A DNA stretch of 64,000 nucleotides from Prevotella sp. P3-122 (GTDB lineage Bacteria; Bacteroidota; Bacteroidia; Bacteroidales; Bacteroidaceae), in contig NZ_NPJH01000030.1 in the NCBI RefSeq assembly GCF_002251365.1, forward strand, positions 112,622 through 176,621. The letters are read 5' to 3'. Each line of letters begins with the position of its first letter. Position 1 is the first letter of the stretch. A program made the translations under genes and the position numbers. The notes under the pieces were generated by a model that saw nothing but the letters and a program-made list of their open reading frames with translations, searched no databases and had not been told where the DNA came from. Shown here one piece after another: positions 16,827 to 23,719 of this stretch.

Positions 16827-17255
16827 ATGAAAGAATACAAATATACTATCGACGGAAAGGAATACAAAGTCGAAATAGGCGAAATCGTTGAGAACATCGC
16901 CGACGTGACAGTCAATGGCGAGTCTTTCAAGGTTGAGCTTGAGCCGGAGAAGGAACCCGAGAAGAAGAAAGTAGTCCTCGGCAAGCCTACAGACGCACCA
17001 GAGAGCGACGAGCAGACAACAAGCTCAGCCAACGTCAATACCGCCAATGCAGTAAAGGCCCCGCTGCCAGGAGTAGTGACAGAAATCAAGGTTGCTGTCG
17101 GCGACATGGTAAAGGCTGGCGATACAGTACTTATTCTCGAGGCAATGAAGATGGCAAACAACATCGAGGCTGAGAAGGACGGCAAGGTTACGGCCATCTG
17201 CGTGAAGACTGGCGAGAGCGTGATGGAAGACTCACCACTCGTGGTTATTGAATAA
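16827..17255 (+). CDS. mmdC: Biotin carboxyl carrier protein of the decarboxylase complex
   Basis: This 142-aa protein carries the biotin that shuttles carboxyl groups. The N half (MKEYKYTIDGKEYKVEIGEI, residues 1-20) is the short beta segment seen in Bacteroidetes carriers. A charged, flexible linker (about 48-75: PEKEPEKKKVVLGKPTDAP) follows. The biotinyl domain occupies residues 76-142, with the biotinylation Lys in LEAMKMANNIEAEKDG near residue 109. The ATG at 16827 is chosen because the in-frame upstream codons are Lys/Arg/Phe-rich leader sequence. A strong terminator ends the operon 64 nt downstream, so the beta subunit is not encoded next. Confidence 0.93.
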   Translation: MKEYKYTIDGKEYKVEIGEIVENIADVTVNGESFKVELEPEKEPEKKKVVLGKPTDAPESDEQTTSSANVNTANAVKAPLPGVVTEIKVAVGDMVKAGDTVLILEAMKMANNIEAEKDGKVTAICVKTGESVMEDSPLVVIE

Positions 17256-17318
17256 ACTTGTATATAAGTAATTGCAAACTATATAGGTATTGAAATCACC
17301 TTAAAATTTCACAAATAA

Positions 17319-17360
17319 AGCCCGTTTTTGTTATAAAGAAACAAAAACGGGCTATTTTTT
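17319..17360 (+). terminator. Intrinsic terminator of the decarboxylase operon
   Basis: A 14-bp perfect stem (17319-17332 with 17340-17353) and a 7-nt loop are followed by a run of six T. This is a textbook rho-independent terminator. Confidence 0.92.
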
Positions 17361-17373
17361 CAATATTTTTTCG

Positions 17374-17381
17374 TACATTTG
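17374..17381 (+). promoter_or_regulatory. -7 promoter element TACATTTG of the GT5-like gene
   Basis: Consensus match 28 nt before the ATG at 17410, directly behind the preceding terminator. Confidence 0.6.
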
Positions 17382-17409
17382 CAAGAAGTTTAAACTTACT
17401 ATAAGGAAA

Positions 17410-18216
17410 ATGGCCAAGAAAATTCTGTTTATCAATCAGGAAATTACACCTTACGTTCCTGAAACAAACATGTCGCTGCTGGGACGTGACGTTCCTCAGA
17501 AGATGCAGGAGAACGGGTACGAGATACGCACCTTCATGCCTAAATGGGGAAACATCAACGAAAGACGCGGACAACTGCACGAGGTTATCCGGCTGTCGGG
17601 CATGAATCTAATTATCGATGATACCGACCATCCACTAATCATCAAAGTGGCTTCTATCCCCACATCCAGACTACAGGTTTACTTCATCGACAATGAGGAC
17701 TACTTCCTCAGACGAGCTGGTATGACGGCTGACGAGACTGGAACAGAATATTCCGACAATGGAGAAAGGGCCATATTCTTTGCAAGAGGTGTCCTTGAGA
17801 CAGTAAAGAAACTGAGATGGGCACCAGACATCATTCATTGCCAAGGATGGATGAGCTCTGTCATTCCTTTGTACATCAAGACGGCATATCATGAGGAACC
17901 ATCGTTTGCCAATACTAAAGTTATCACATCGATATTTGAAGACCAGATGAAGAGCAACTTTGGAAGCGAGTTCAAGAGATGCGTGGAGTTCAAGGATGCA
18001 AATAGCGACCTGCTCAGCGCATACAACGATGATTTCGACTTCATGGAACTTTGCAAGATGGCCATAGACTATAGCGACGGTATTATTGAGGCTGGTCAAA
18101 ATGTAAACCCAGACCTCCTCAATTACGCTTCCGGCAAGGGTACCCCGATACTCAACTATTGCGGAGACAGCTTTACGGAGGCTTACCAGGAATTCTATGA
18201 AAAAATTATAGGCTGA
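17410..18216 (+). CDS. Starch/glycogen synthase N-terminal-domain-only protein (GT5 half)
   Basis: This 268-aa cytoplasmic protein corresponds only to the N-terminal Rossmann domain of ADP/UDP-glucose-dependent glycogen synthases. Visible family features are ILFINQEITPYV (residues 5-16), NGYEIRTFMPKWGNINERR (near 35-55), YFLRRAGMT, NGERAIFFARGVLETVKKL and PDIIHCQGWMS (about 140-150). The C-terminal GT-B half with the nucleotide-sugar site is missing, so it may not be a glycosyltransferase. The length is normal for a known Bacteroidetes subgroup, so this is not a local truncation. It is followed 40 nt later by a DUF4270 lipoprotein gene, a conserved pairing as I recall it. Function unknown. 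Confidence 0.85.
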   Translation: MAKKILFINQEITPYVPETNMSLLGRDVPQKMQENGYEIRTFMPKWGNINERRGQLHEVIRLSGMNLIIDDTDHPLIIKVASIPTSRLQVYFIDNEDYFLRRAGMTADETGTEYSDNGERAIFFARGVLETVKKLRWAPDIIHCQGWMSSVIPLYIKTAYHEEPSFANTKVITSIFEDQMKSNFGSEFKRCVEFKDANSDLLSAYNDDFDFMELCKMAIDYSDGIIEAGQNVNPDLLNYASGKGTPILNYCGDSFTEAYQEFYEKIIG

Positions 18217-18256
18217 CAAAATCATTTAGCTACTTATATACCACAGGATTAACAAT

Positions 18257-19702
18257 ATGAAATCAAAACTATTGGCTGTTATTGCAATGATTGCCATTGC
18301 AATAACTTCATGTGACGATACAACAGATACTATTGGAGGCTCGATATCTGGAAACATGGACAACGTAGACATCCAGACCGCTGTCTACAATATTACCAGC
18401 CGCTCCATCATCTCTGACTCAGTATTGAGCAGAAACACCACAGGATATCTCGGCAAAGTCAAGGACCCGGAGACCGGAAGTTACGTAACAAGCGACTTCA
18501 TGACACAGTTTCAGGCTCTGGAATATTTCTCATTCCCTGAGCAGGACTCGCTTGCCTACTACGATGCTGACAGCGTGCTGCACCGTGGCATCATCAAGGC
18601 CGACTCTTGCGAGTTGAGATTGTTCTATGACACTTTCTACGGTGACTCCCTTGCTCCGATGAAGCTTACAGCCTATGAGATGAGCAAGCCCATGCTGGAG
18701 AACAGGAACTACTACTCCAATTTCGACCCTATAGCCAACGGCTATATCAGGGAAGAGGGCATATGCAAGGACAAGTCCTACTCGCTTGTAGACCTCAGCG
18801 TAAGCGAGGATGATCGTGGTGAGGACGACTATACCAATAATATTCGAATACTTCTCAACGACGAATACACAGATAAGGACGGGAAAAAGTACAACAACTA
18901 CGGTACTTACATCATGCAGAAATACTATGATGACCCCGAGAATTACAAGAACTCCATAACCTTCGCACACAACGTGGTGCCGGGTTTCTACTTTAAGTCA
19001 AAGAGTGGACTTGGCAGTATTGCCAATATCAACAACAGCATGCTCTTGCTTTACTTCTCATACCTCGATGGCGACAGCGTGGTAGCGGGTATGACAAAGT
19101 TTTCCGGTACGGAAGAGGTGTTGCAGACATCCAATATTTCTAATGACAAAGCTGTCATAGAGAAGCTTGCATCCGACAGGACATGTACATATATCAAGTC
19201 GCCAGCTGGACTGTTCACAGAACTGACCATTCCTGTTGACGAAATAATCAGAGGACATGAGAAAGATACTATCAACTCTGCAAAGCTGACGTTAACCAGA
19301 ATCAACAACAACGTACAGAGCAAGTATTCGCTCAACGTCCCCTCTACCCTGCTGATGATACCGAAGGACTCGCTATACAGTTTCTTCGAGAACCAACAGA
19401 TTGCCAACTACAAAAACTCTTTCATTGCCAGTTGGAGCTATTCGACAACAAGCGGTAACTACGACAATACATATGTATACAACAACATAGCTAACATGGT
19501 TTCAGCCATGAACAGTTCCGACAGGCGCTCCCCCGATTGGAACAAGGTTGTCCTTATTCCGGTAACTGTTTCATATAATAGTTCCGGTACGCTCACCAAG
19601 GTTGTTCACGACATGTCACTTACAAGCACCAAGCTTATCGGAGGCCCCGATAACCCCAACGAGCCCATAAAGCTCGAAGTAATATATAGTCGCTTTAAGT
19701 AA
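18257..19702 (+). CDS. DUF4270 family lipoprotein
   Basis: This 481-aa protein has a short signal peptide with lipobox IAITSC (Cys about residue 19) and is predicted to be anchored in the outer membrane. The body matches DUF4270, a Bacteroidetes family without known function: an N part with LSRNTTGYLGKVKDPETGSYV (about 55-80), a middle with ITFAHNVVPGFYFKSKSGLG (about 235-255) and a C-terminal beta-rich part ending IKLEVIYSRFK. It is downstream of the GT5 half-protein and upstream of a 42-aa ORF and YjbQ, all on the same strand with short gaps, so one transcript is likely. Confidence 0.85.
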   Translation: MKSKLLAVIAMIAIAITSCDDTTDTIGGSISGNMDNVDIQTAVYNITSRSIISDSVLSRNTTGYLGKVKDPETGSYVTSDFMTQFQALEYFSFPEQDSLAYYDADSVLHRGIIKADSCELRLFYDTFYGDSLAPMKLTAYEMSKPMLENRNYYSNFDPIANGYIREEGICKDKSYSLVDLSVSEDDRGEDDYTNNIRILLNDEYTDKDGKKYNNYGTYIMQKYYDDPENYKNSITFAHNVVPGFYFKSKSGLGSIANINNSMLLLYFSYLDGDSVVAGMTKFSGTEEVLQTSNISNDKAVIEKLASDRTCTYIKSPAGLFTELTIPVDEIIRGHEKDTINSAKLTLTRINNNVQSKYSLNVPSTLLMIPKDSLYSFFENQQIANYKNSFIASWSYSTTSGNYDNTYVYNNIANMVSAMNSSDRRSPDWNKVVLIPVTVSYNSSGTLTKVVHDMSLTSTKLIGGPDNPNEPIKLEVIYSRFK

Positions 19703-19718
19703 AAAATCTATATTGAAC

Positions 19719-19847
19719 ATGGCTGACAACTTCCTTGAGAGACAACGCCGTGACTATGAGGAGCGCAAGGCTGCATGGCTAAGGAAAAAGCGCGGCATTA
19801 CTGCAGGCAAGAACCACATAGAACGTCCGGAGGACGAGAGCTTATGA
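19719..19847 (+). CDS. Small basic protein (42 aa), coupled to yjbQ
   Basis: Not recognised. The peptide is MADNFLERQRRDYEERKAAW followed by a Lys/Arg-rich stretch and IERPEDESL. It is highly charged and probably helical in its first half. It starts 17 nt after the DUF4270 stop, and its stop overlaps the yjbQ start by four bases (ATGA). That tight coupling on both sides is the main evidence that it is real. Confidence 0.65.
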   Translation: MADNFLERQRRDYEERKAAWLRKKRGITAGKNHIERPEDESL

Positions 19848-20257
19848 TACAGCAAACAGAATTTACTCTATCAGCCAAATGTAGGGGTTGCCATCTCGTA
19901 ACTCAGGAGATAATGACCAACTTGCCTCGGCCATTGCCCAAGACTGGTATTCTGAATCTCTTCGTTAAACATACATCGTGTGCTCTGAGCATAAACGAAA
20001 ACGCCGACCCTGACGTGCGTGCGGACATGGAGAAGATAATGAACCACATAGTACGTGAGAACGAACCTTTCTACGACCATGTGCTTGAAGGAGCCGATGA
20101 CATGCCTGCGCATGCAAAGAGCTCACTGTTCGGAGTCAGCATCACTATCCCCATTACTGATAGCCGGCTTAATCTTGGCACTTGGCAGGGCATTTATCTT
20201 TGTGAGTTCCGCAACTACGGAGGTCCTCGCAGGATAGTAGCTACTATATTCGGATAA
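19844..20257 (+). CDS. yjbQ: YjbQ family protein (UPF0047, secondary thiamine-phosphate synthase type)
   Basis: This 137-aa single-domain protein belongs to the YjbQ/UPF0047 family. Some members show weak thiamine-phosphate synthase activity; the physiological role is unsettled. Diagnostic segments are FVKHTSCALSINENADPDV (about 43-60), MPAHAKSSLFG (about 91-101) and LGTWQGIYLCEFR (about 114-126). The ATG at 19844 is chosen over an upstream in-frame start because it overlaps the stop of the 42-aa gene and gives the normal family length. Confidence 0.9.
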   Translation: MIQQTEFTLSAKCRGCHLVTQEIMTNLPRPLPKTGILNLFVKHTSCALSINENADPDVRADMEKIMNHIVRENEPFYDHVLEGADDMPAHAKSSLFGVSITIPITDSRLNLGTWQGIYLCEFRNYGGPRRIVATIFG

Positions 20258-20417
20258 GCATATCCTGTAACATGCACGCTGCTGGTATTCGTCATTAACA
20301 CTCGGACATCAGGTTAAATATTAGGCTCATTACGCAGCTTACGAAAGCTTAATATATGGGTCATCCGACATTTCGAGTGATTACCATTTATAGCAGTGTG
20401 CTCTGTATATGTCACCT

Positions 20418-20462
20418 TCATTGCCGATAAGGTTATAAATCTTGTCTGTGGCGTATTCATAT
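20418..20462 (-). repeat. Degenerate single-unit copy of repeat family 1
   Basis: It retains the left flank TCATTGCCGATAAGGTT and the right flank end GTATTCATAT of the neighbouring full copy. Only one decayed palindrome (AAGGTTATAAATCTT) lies between them. It looks like a collapsed or ancestral copy. Confidence 0.65.
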
Positions 20463-20521
20463 TGGCGGTTCATGCTATATCTCGAGTGACAATATATTGT
20501 TGCGTGGTCTATGCATATATA

Positions 20522-20616
20522 TATCATTGCCGATAAGGTTAATAACCTTAAGGCCGTAAGGTTATTAACCTTTCAGCCGTAAGGTTATTAACCTTATCAG
20601 GGATGCAAACGTATTC
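20522..20616 (-). repeat. Palindromic 23-bp-period repeat element, family 1, copy 2 (inverted)
   Basis: Palindromes of AAGGTTATTAACCTT type start at 20535, 20558 and 20581, exactly 23 bp apart. The right flank, with GGATGCAAACGTATTC, is the reverse complement of the left flank of copy 1, and the ATTGCCGATAAGG flank matches the other end. The element is therefore in opposite orientation to 4243-4340. Confidence 0.9.
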
Positions 20617-20724
20617 ATATCCTATGGCAAACGGTTTCACCCACTTCATTTAATAATATACTTCAGGAATAATATATTATTATGCGTCACTCCATATTTC
20701 TGATGAACCAAGAAAAAGCTGCTG

Positions 20725-21762
20725 TCAATACCCTTTACAAACAGAGGTATCAATCCCGATACTACTTATAACTTTGTCGTTGGCGATGTCAATCCTGCTA
20801 CTTATTGTATTCAGGTATATCTGAGTGGTCACAACGGAATCGTGTCCCATGCCGTCGCTTATGACAGCAACGGGAATGTCAAGTTCCTTGGCTATGCTTG
20901 CCCATGAATGACGGGCAGAATACATTGTGACATTGTTGCCTGCTCCTATCTCACGGCACAGGTTCTTCAACATGTAGTTAACGGACATCTGGCATTTGCG
21001 GTATTGCGTCTCCAGTGGTTCACTATTTTCATCAAGAATTCCAAGAAGATGACGACCGTCAAGTGAGGGATAACGGTCTACGATATCCTGCATGCACGAC
21101 AGCCACAGAACACTTATTGTCTGCCCGGTCTTTCTTCTGCGATAAGTAAGAATGTTGCCCTTAAGATTCTCTTTTGTAAGATGTGCCATGTCCACAAAAG
21201 ACATTCCGCGGGTAAGAAAGCTGAACATGAACAAATCACGTGCAAACCGTTGCCTGTCATTCTTGACTTTTGCAGAGAAAATTTTCCTGATGGAATCAAT
21301 ACTTAGAGCGCGCTTAGAAGTTCTTGCCACTCCTGTATAAACCTTGGCAAAGGGTTTCGTGTCGACGGCAAGTCCTTCCCTTACAGCCTCGTTGTATGCG
21401 GCACGAAGTATGCGAAGATAAAACGATACGGAATTCAAGGTCATGCCCTCTCTTTTGAGATACCCCTCATACTCCTCTGCCAATGAGCTGGTAACCTCAT
21501 CAACCATCAGCTGTTTCCCACCGAGGAAGCTTGCAAGGCGTCGGCTTGCAGAACGGTAGGTGTCAGCCGTGCGCATGCTGCCCAATTGCTCTTTCCTGTC
21601 AGCCATTTGGTCCATAAATCTAAGGATGTCTGTACCGGAGCGGTATTGTGCCTGATTGTCCGATGATAGGAACCGCACCTCATCCTGTTCAATCCTAATA
21701 ACAATAGTGCCCTTAAAAGCTTGTTCAACTTCTGGAGATACAATAATTTTGAACTGTCCCAT
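20725..21762 (-). CDS. Orphan tyrosine recombinase / site-specific integrase
   Basis: This 345-aa DNA recombinase has a core-binding SAM-like domain (about 75-160) and a C-terminal catalytic domain (about 175-330). Catalytic residues are visible: Arg in FLTRGMSFVDM, Lys in RRRKTGQ, the box YSARHSWASI with Tyr in place of the usual His, His in DGMGHDSV, and the nucleophile Tyr in TTQIYLN. Such YxARHSWA boxes are common in Bacteroidetes integrases, including those of invertible promoters. The start at 21762 (MGQFKIIVSPE) fits the conserved N terminus better than the ATG 63 nt upstream. No mobile-element cargo, excisionase or tRNA target is adjacent. It sits between repeat family 1 and a probable small RNA. 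Confidence 0.88.
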   Translation of the reverse strand: MGQFKIIVSPEVEQAFKGTIVIRIEQDEVRFLSSDNQAQYRSGTDILRFMDQMADRKEQLGSMRTADTYRSASRRLASFLGGKQLMVDEVTSSLAEEYEGYLKREGMTLNSVSFYLRILRAAYNEAVREGLAVDTKPFAKVYTGVARTSKRALSIDSIRKIFSAKVKNDRQRFARDLFMFSFLTRGMSFVDMAHLTKENLKGNILTYRRRKTGQTISVLWLSCMQDIVDRYPSLDGRHLLGILDENSEPLETQYRKCQMSVNYMLKNLCREIGAGNNVTMYSARHSWASIAKELDIPVAVISDGMGHDSVVTTQIYLNTISSRIDIANDKVISSIGIDTSVCKGY

Positions 21763-21898
21763 ATTGATATACATATTTATATTATAGTAAACCGATACTT
21801 CTTGGGAGATAGAGACGCTATGCATTTCATGCTGTCTAATATAACGTTTATCGACTCTCTATGTTGTGGAGATTTTATTTTGACGGATAAAGACTTTT

Positions 21899-21940
21899 TG
21901 ACGGTATTTGGATGAAAAACTGCGGTATTTGAAGAAAATC
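21899..21940. repeat. Two imperfect direct repeats upstream of the recombinase gene
   Basis: TGACGGTATTTGGATGAAAAA (shown as 21899-21919) and TGCGGTATTTGAAGAAAATC (21921-21940) share CGGTATTTG followed by GAAAA, 22 bp apart. A third weaker TTTGACGG lies at about 21878. They could be accessory binding sites for the adjacent recombinase. Confidence 0.45.
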
Positions 21941-21971
21941 GGTTAAAAGAAACAAAAAAAAGCGGAAATTA

Positions 21972-22003
21972 TTTGCTCGCCTTAAAAAATATCTCTATAT
22001 TTG
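21972..22003 (+). promoter_or_regulatory. Full -33/-7 promoter upstream of the small RNA
   Basis: TTTG (21972-21975), a 20-nt spacer and TATATTTG (21996-22003) match the Bacteroidetes promoter on both elements. No ORF follows in this direction. Confidence 0.75.
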
Positions 22004-22009
22004 CACCGA

Positions 22010-22224
22010 ATTTACATTTCTTGGGCAGAGATCAGAAAAATAGCATATAAATATTAGTCTCTTTAATGCGTGCCAACTATTGTTTCTTCCTGAAAAGCAA
22101 AGCCGTGTTACCACGGACCTTTTAGTTCCTTAGGTAACATAGCTTTTCAGGATATAAAAAAGTACAAAAACACACAAGAAAAAGGCCAGACACCTACGAA
22201 GGTGAGCTGGCCTAATTCTTTTCC
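22010..22224 (+). ncRNA. Probable structured small RNA between recombinase and asnS
   Basis: A consensus promoter, about 215 nt without any ORF, and a terminator define a transcription unit that runs towards asnS on the opposite strand. Its core hairpin (22089-22151) has an 11-bp outer stem, TCCTGAAAAGC pairing with GCTTTTCAGGA. Inside it, TGTTACC can pair with GGTAACA, or a local hairpin CCGTG-TTAC-CACGG can form, and these are mutually exclusive. It does not match SRP RNA, tmRNA or RNase P RNA as I know them. A 6S-like RNA or the Bacteroidales-1 type RNA are the candidates to compare. Exact ends are estimates. Confidence 0.6.
22183..22224. terminator. Bidirectional terminator between the small RNA and asnS
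   Basis: The stem AGGCCAG (22183-22189) with CTGGCCT (22207-22213), plus an inner CACC/GGTG, has T-rich sequence on both sides. It can end the plus-strand small RNA and the minus-strand asnS. Confidence 0.8.
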
Positions 22225-22227
22225 CTT

Positions 22228-23646
22228 TTAGAATTCTGCATTGTTTGGGGTGCGTGGGAACGGAATGACGTCGCGGATGTTCTGCATTCCCGTTACGAAG
22301 AGTATGAGACGCTCAAATCCAAGACCGAAACCGGCATGAGGACACGAGCCGTATTTGCGGGTGTCCAGATACCATGACATGTCCTTCATAGGGATGTTGC
22401 GAGCCTGTATCTCGCCCATGAGCTTGTCGTAGTTCTCCTCACGCACAGAGCCTCCGATAATCTCTCCTATCTGCGGGAACAGCACGTCCGTGCCTTGCAC
22501 TGTCTGTCCGCTCTTGCCGTTGTAGCCAGACTCCTCCTCGTCTATCTTCATGTAGAATGCCTTGATGGCCTTAGGATAGTTGGTCATGATGACAGGCTTC
22601 TTGAAGTACTCCTCCACAAGATAGCGCTCATGCTCAGAAGCAAGGTCATCGCCCCACTGGCATGGGAACTCGAATTTCTTGCCTTTCTGTATGGCTTCCT
22701 GAAGTATCCTTATGCCCTCTGTATATGGCAGGCGCACGAATTCCGACTTTAGGATTCCCTCCAGGCGCTCTATTAGCCCCTTGTCTATCATCTTGTTAAG
22801 GAACGCCAAGTCGTCCTTGCAATTGTCGAGAGCCCATTTCACGCAGTACTTGATAAAGTCTTCCTCAAGGTCCATCAGCTCTTCGAGGTTCATGAACGCC
22901 ACCTCTGGCTCAATCATCCAGAACTCGGCGAGATGCCTTGGGGTATTTGAGTTCTCTGCGCGGAAGGTTGGTCCGAAAGTATAGATTGCTCCCAGTGCCG
23001 TTGCACCTAATTCGCCCTCGAGCTGTCCTGATACGGTAAGGGAGGTCTGCTTTCCGAAGAAGTCGTCAGAATAGTCAATCTTTCCGTCCTCATTCTTCTT
23101 CAGGTCGTAGAGGTTCTTGGTAGTAACCTGGAACATCTGTCCTGCTCCCTCACAGTCGCTTGCCGTGATGAGGGGTGTGTGGAAGTAGAAATATCCATGC
23201 TCATGGAAATAGGTGTGGATAGCCATCGCCATGTTGTGGCGAATGCGCATGACGGCTCCGAAGGTGTTAGTGCGCAGGCGCAGATGTGCGAACTGTCGCA
23301 TGTACTCGAACGACTGTCCCTTCTTCTGCATAGGATAGTCGTTTCCACACAGGCCGTAGATTTCAATCTCGTCAGCCTGTATCTCCACGGTCTGTCCTTG
23401 TCCCTGGCTTTCCACCAACGCTCCTACGACGCTGATGCAGGAGCCCGTAGTAATCTGCTTGAGCAAATTGTCATCGACCTTCGATGGGTCGACTACTATC
23501 TGTACATTATTAATAGTAGAACCATCGTTGAGGGCGATAAAATCTACCGCTTTGCTACTGCGATGGGTTCTCACCCATCCCTTGACATTCACGATTGCGC
23601 CGAAGTCCCTGAGTTGCAGGACATCGACAACCTTAGTTCTTTTCAT
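22228..23646 (-). CDS. asnS: Asparaginyl-tRNA synthetase
   Basis: This 472-aa class II synthetase charges tRNA-Asn with asparagine. The N-terminal OB-fold anticodon domain (about 15-110) starts at [13 protein letters not shown]. The catalytic domain has the class II motif 2 region [25 protein letters not shown] (read in pieces near 230-255) and the motif 3 [20 protein letters not shown] near the C-terminus, ending [10 protein letters not shown]. Length is normal. Gln-tRNA amidotransferase dependence for Asn is therefore unlikely. Expressed alone; it ends in a terminator shared with the small RNA. Confidence 0.97.
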   Translation of the reverse strand: MKRTKVVDVLQLRDFGAIVNVKGWVRTHRSSKAVDFIALNDGSTINNVQIVVDPSKVDDNLLKQITTGSCISVVGALVESQGQGQTVEIQADEIEIYGLCGNDYPMQKKGQSFEYMRQFAHLRLRTNTFGAVMRIRHNMAMAIHTYFHEHGYFYFHTPLITASDCEGAGQMFQVTTKNLYDLKKNEDGKIDYSDDFFGKQTSLTVSGQLEGELGATALGAIYTFGPTFRAENSNTPRHLAEFWMIEPEVAFMNLEELMDLEEDFIKYCVKWALDNCKDDLAFLNKMIDKGLIERLEGILKSEFVRLPYTEGIRILQEAIQKGKKFEFPCQWGDDLASEHERYLVEEYFKKPVIMTNYPKAIKAFYMKIDEEESGYNGKSGQTVQGTDVLFPQIGEIIGGSVREENYDKLMGEIQARNIPMKDMSWYLDTRKYGSCPHAGFGLGFERLILFVTGMQNIRDVIPFPRTPNNAEF

Positions 23647-23719
23647 ACTGTAGATAATTATTTATTATAATTCCCCTTCCCACCATCGGTGTGGGAGAAG
23701 GGGAATGTGATGTTATCGA

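Larger units (their letters stand above)
20258..20724. other. Gene-free region between yjbQ and the recombinase
   Basis: This 467-bp stretch contains a degenerate and a full copy of the 23-bp-period palindromic element (20418-20462 and 20522-20616). The recombinase gene converges on it. No ORF, RNA or strong terminator is seen. Confidence 0.8.
21763..22227. other. Region between the recombinase and asnS
   Basis: This 465-bp region contains two direct repeats upstream of the recombinase and, from about 21972, a plus-strand promoter, a structured transcript and a bidirectional terminator. No protein gene is seen. Confidence 0.7.

Noticed and set aside
20725..21762. Integrated phage or conjugative element associated with the recombinase
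   Set aside because: No structural, relaxase, excisionase or cargo genes, no tRNA target and no direct att repeats are found around it.
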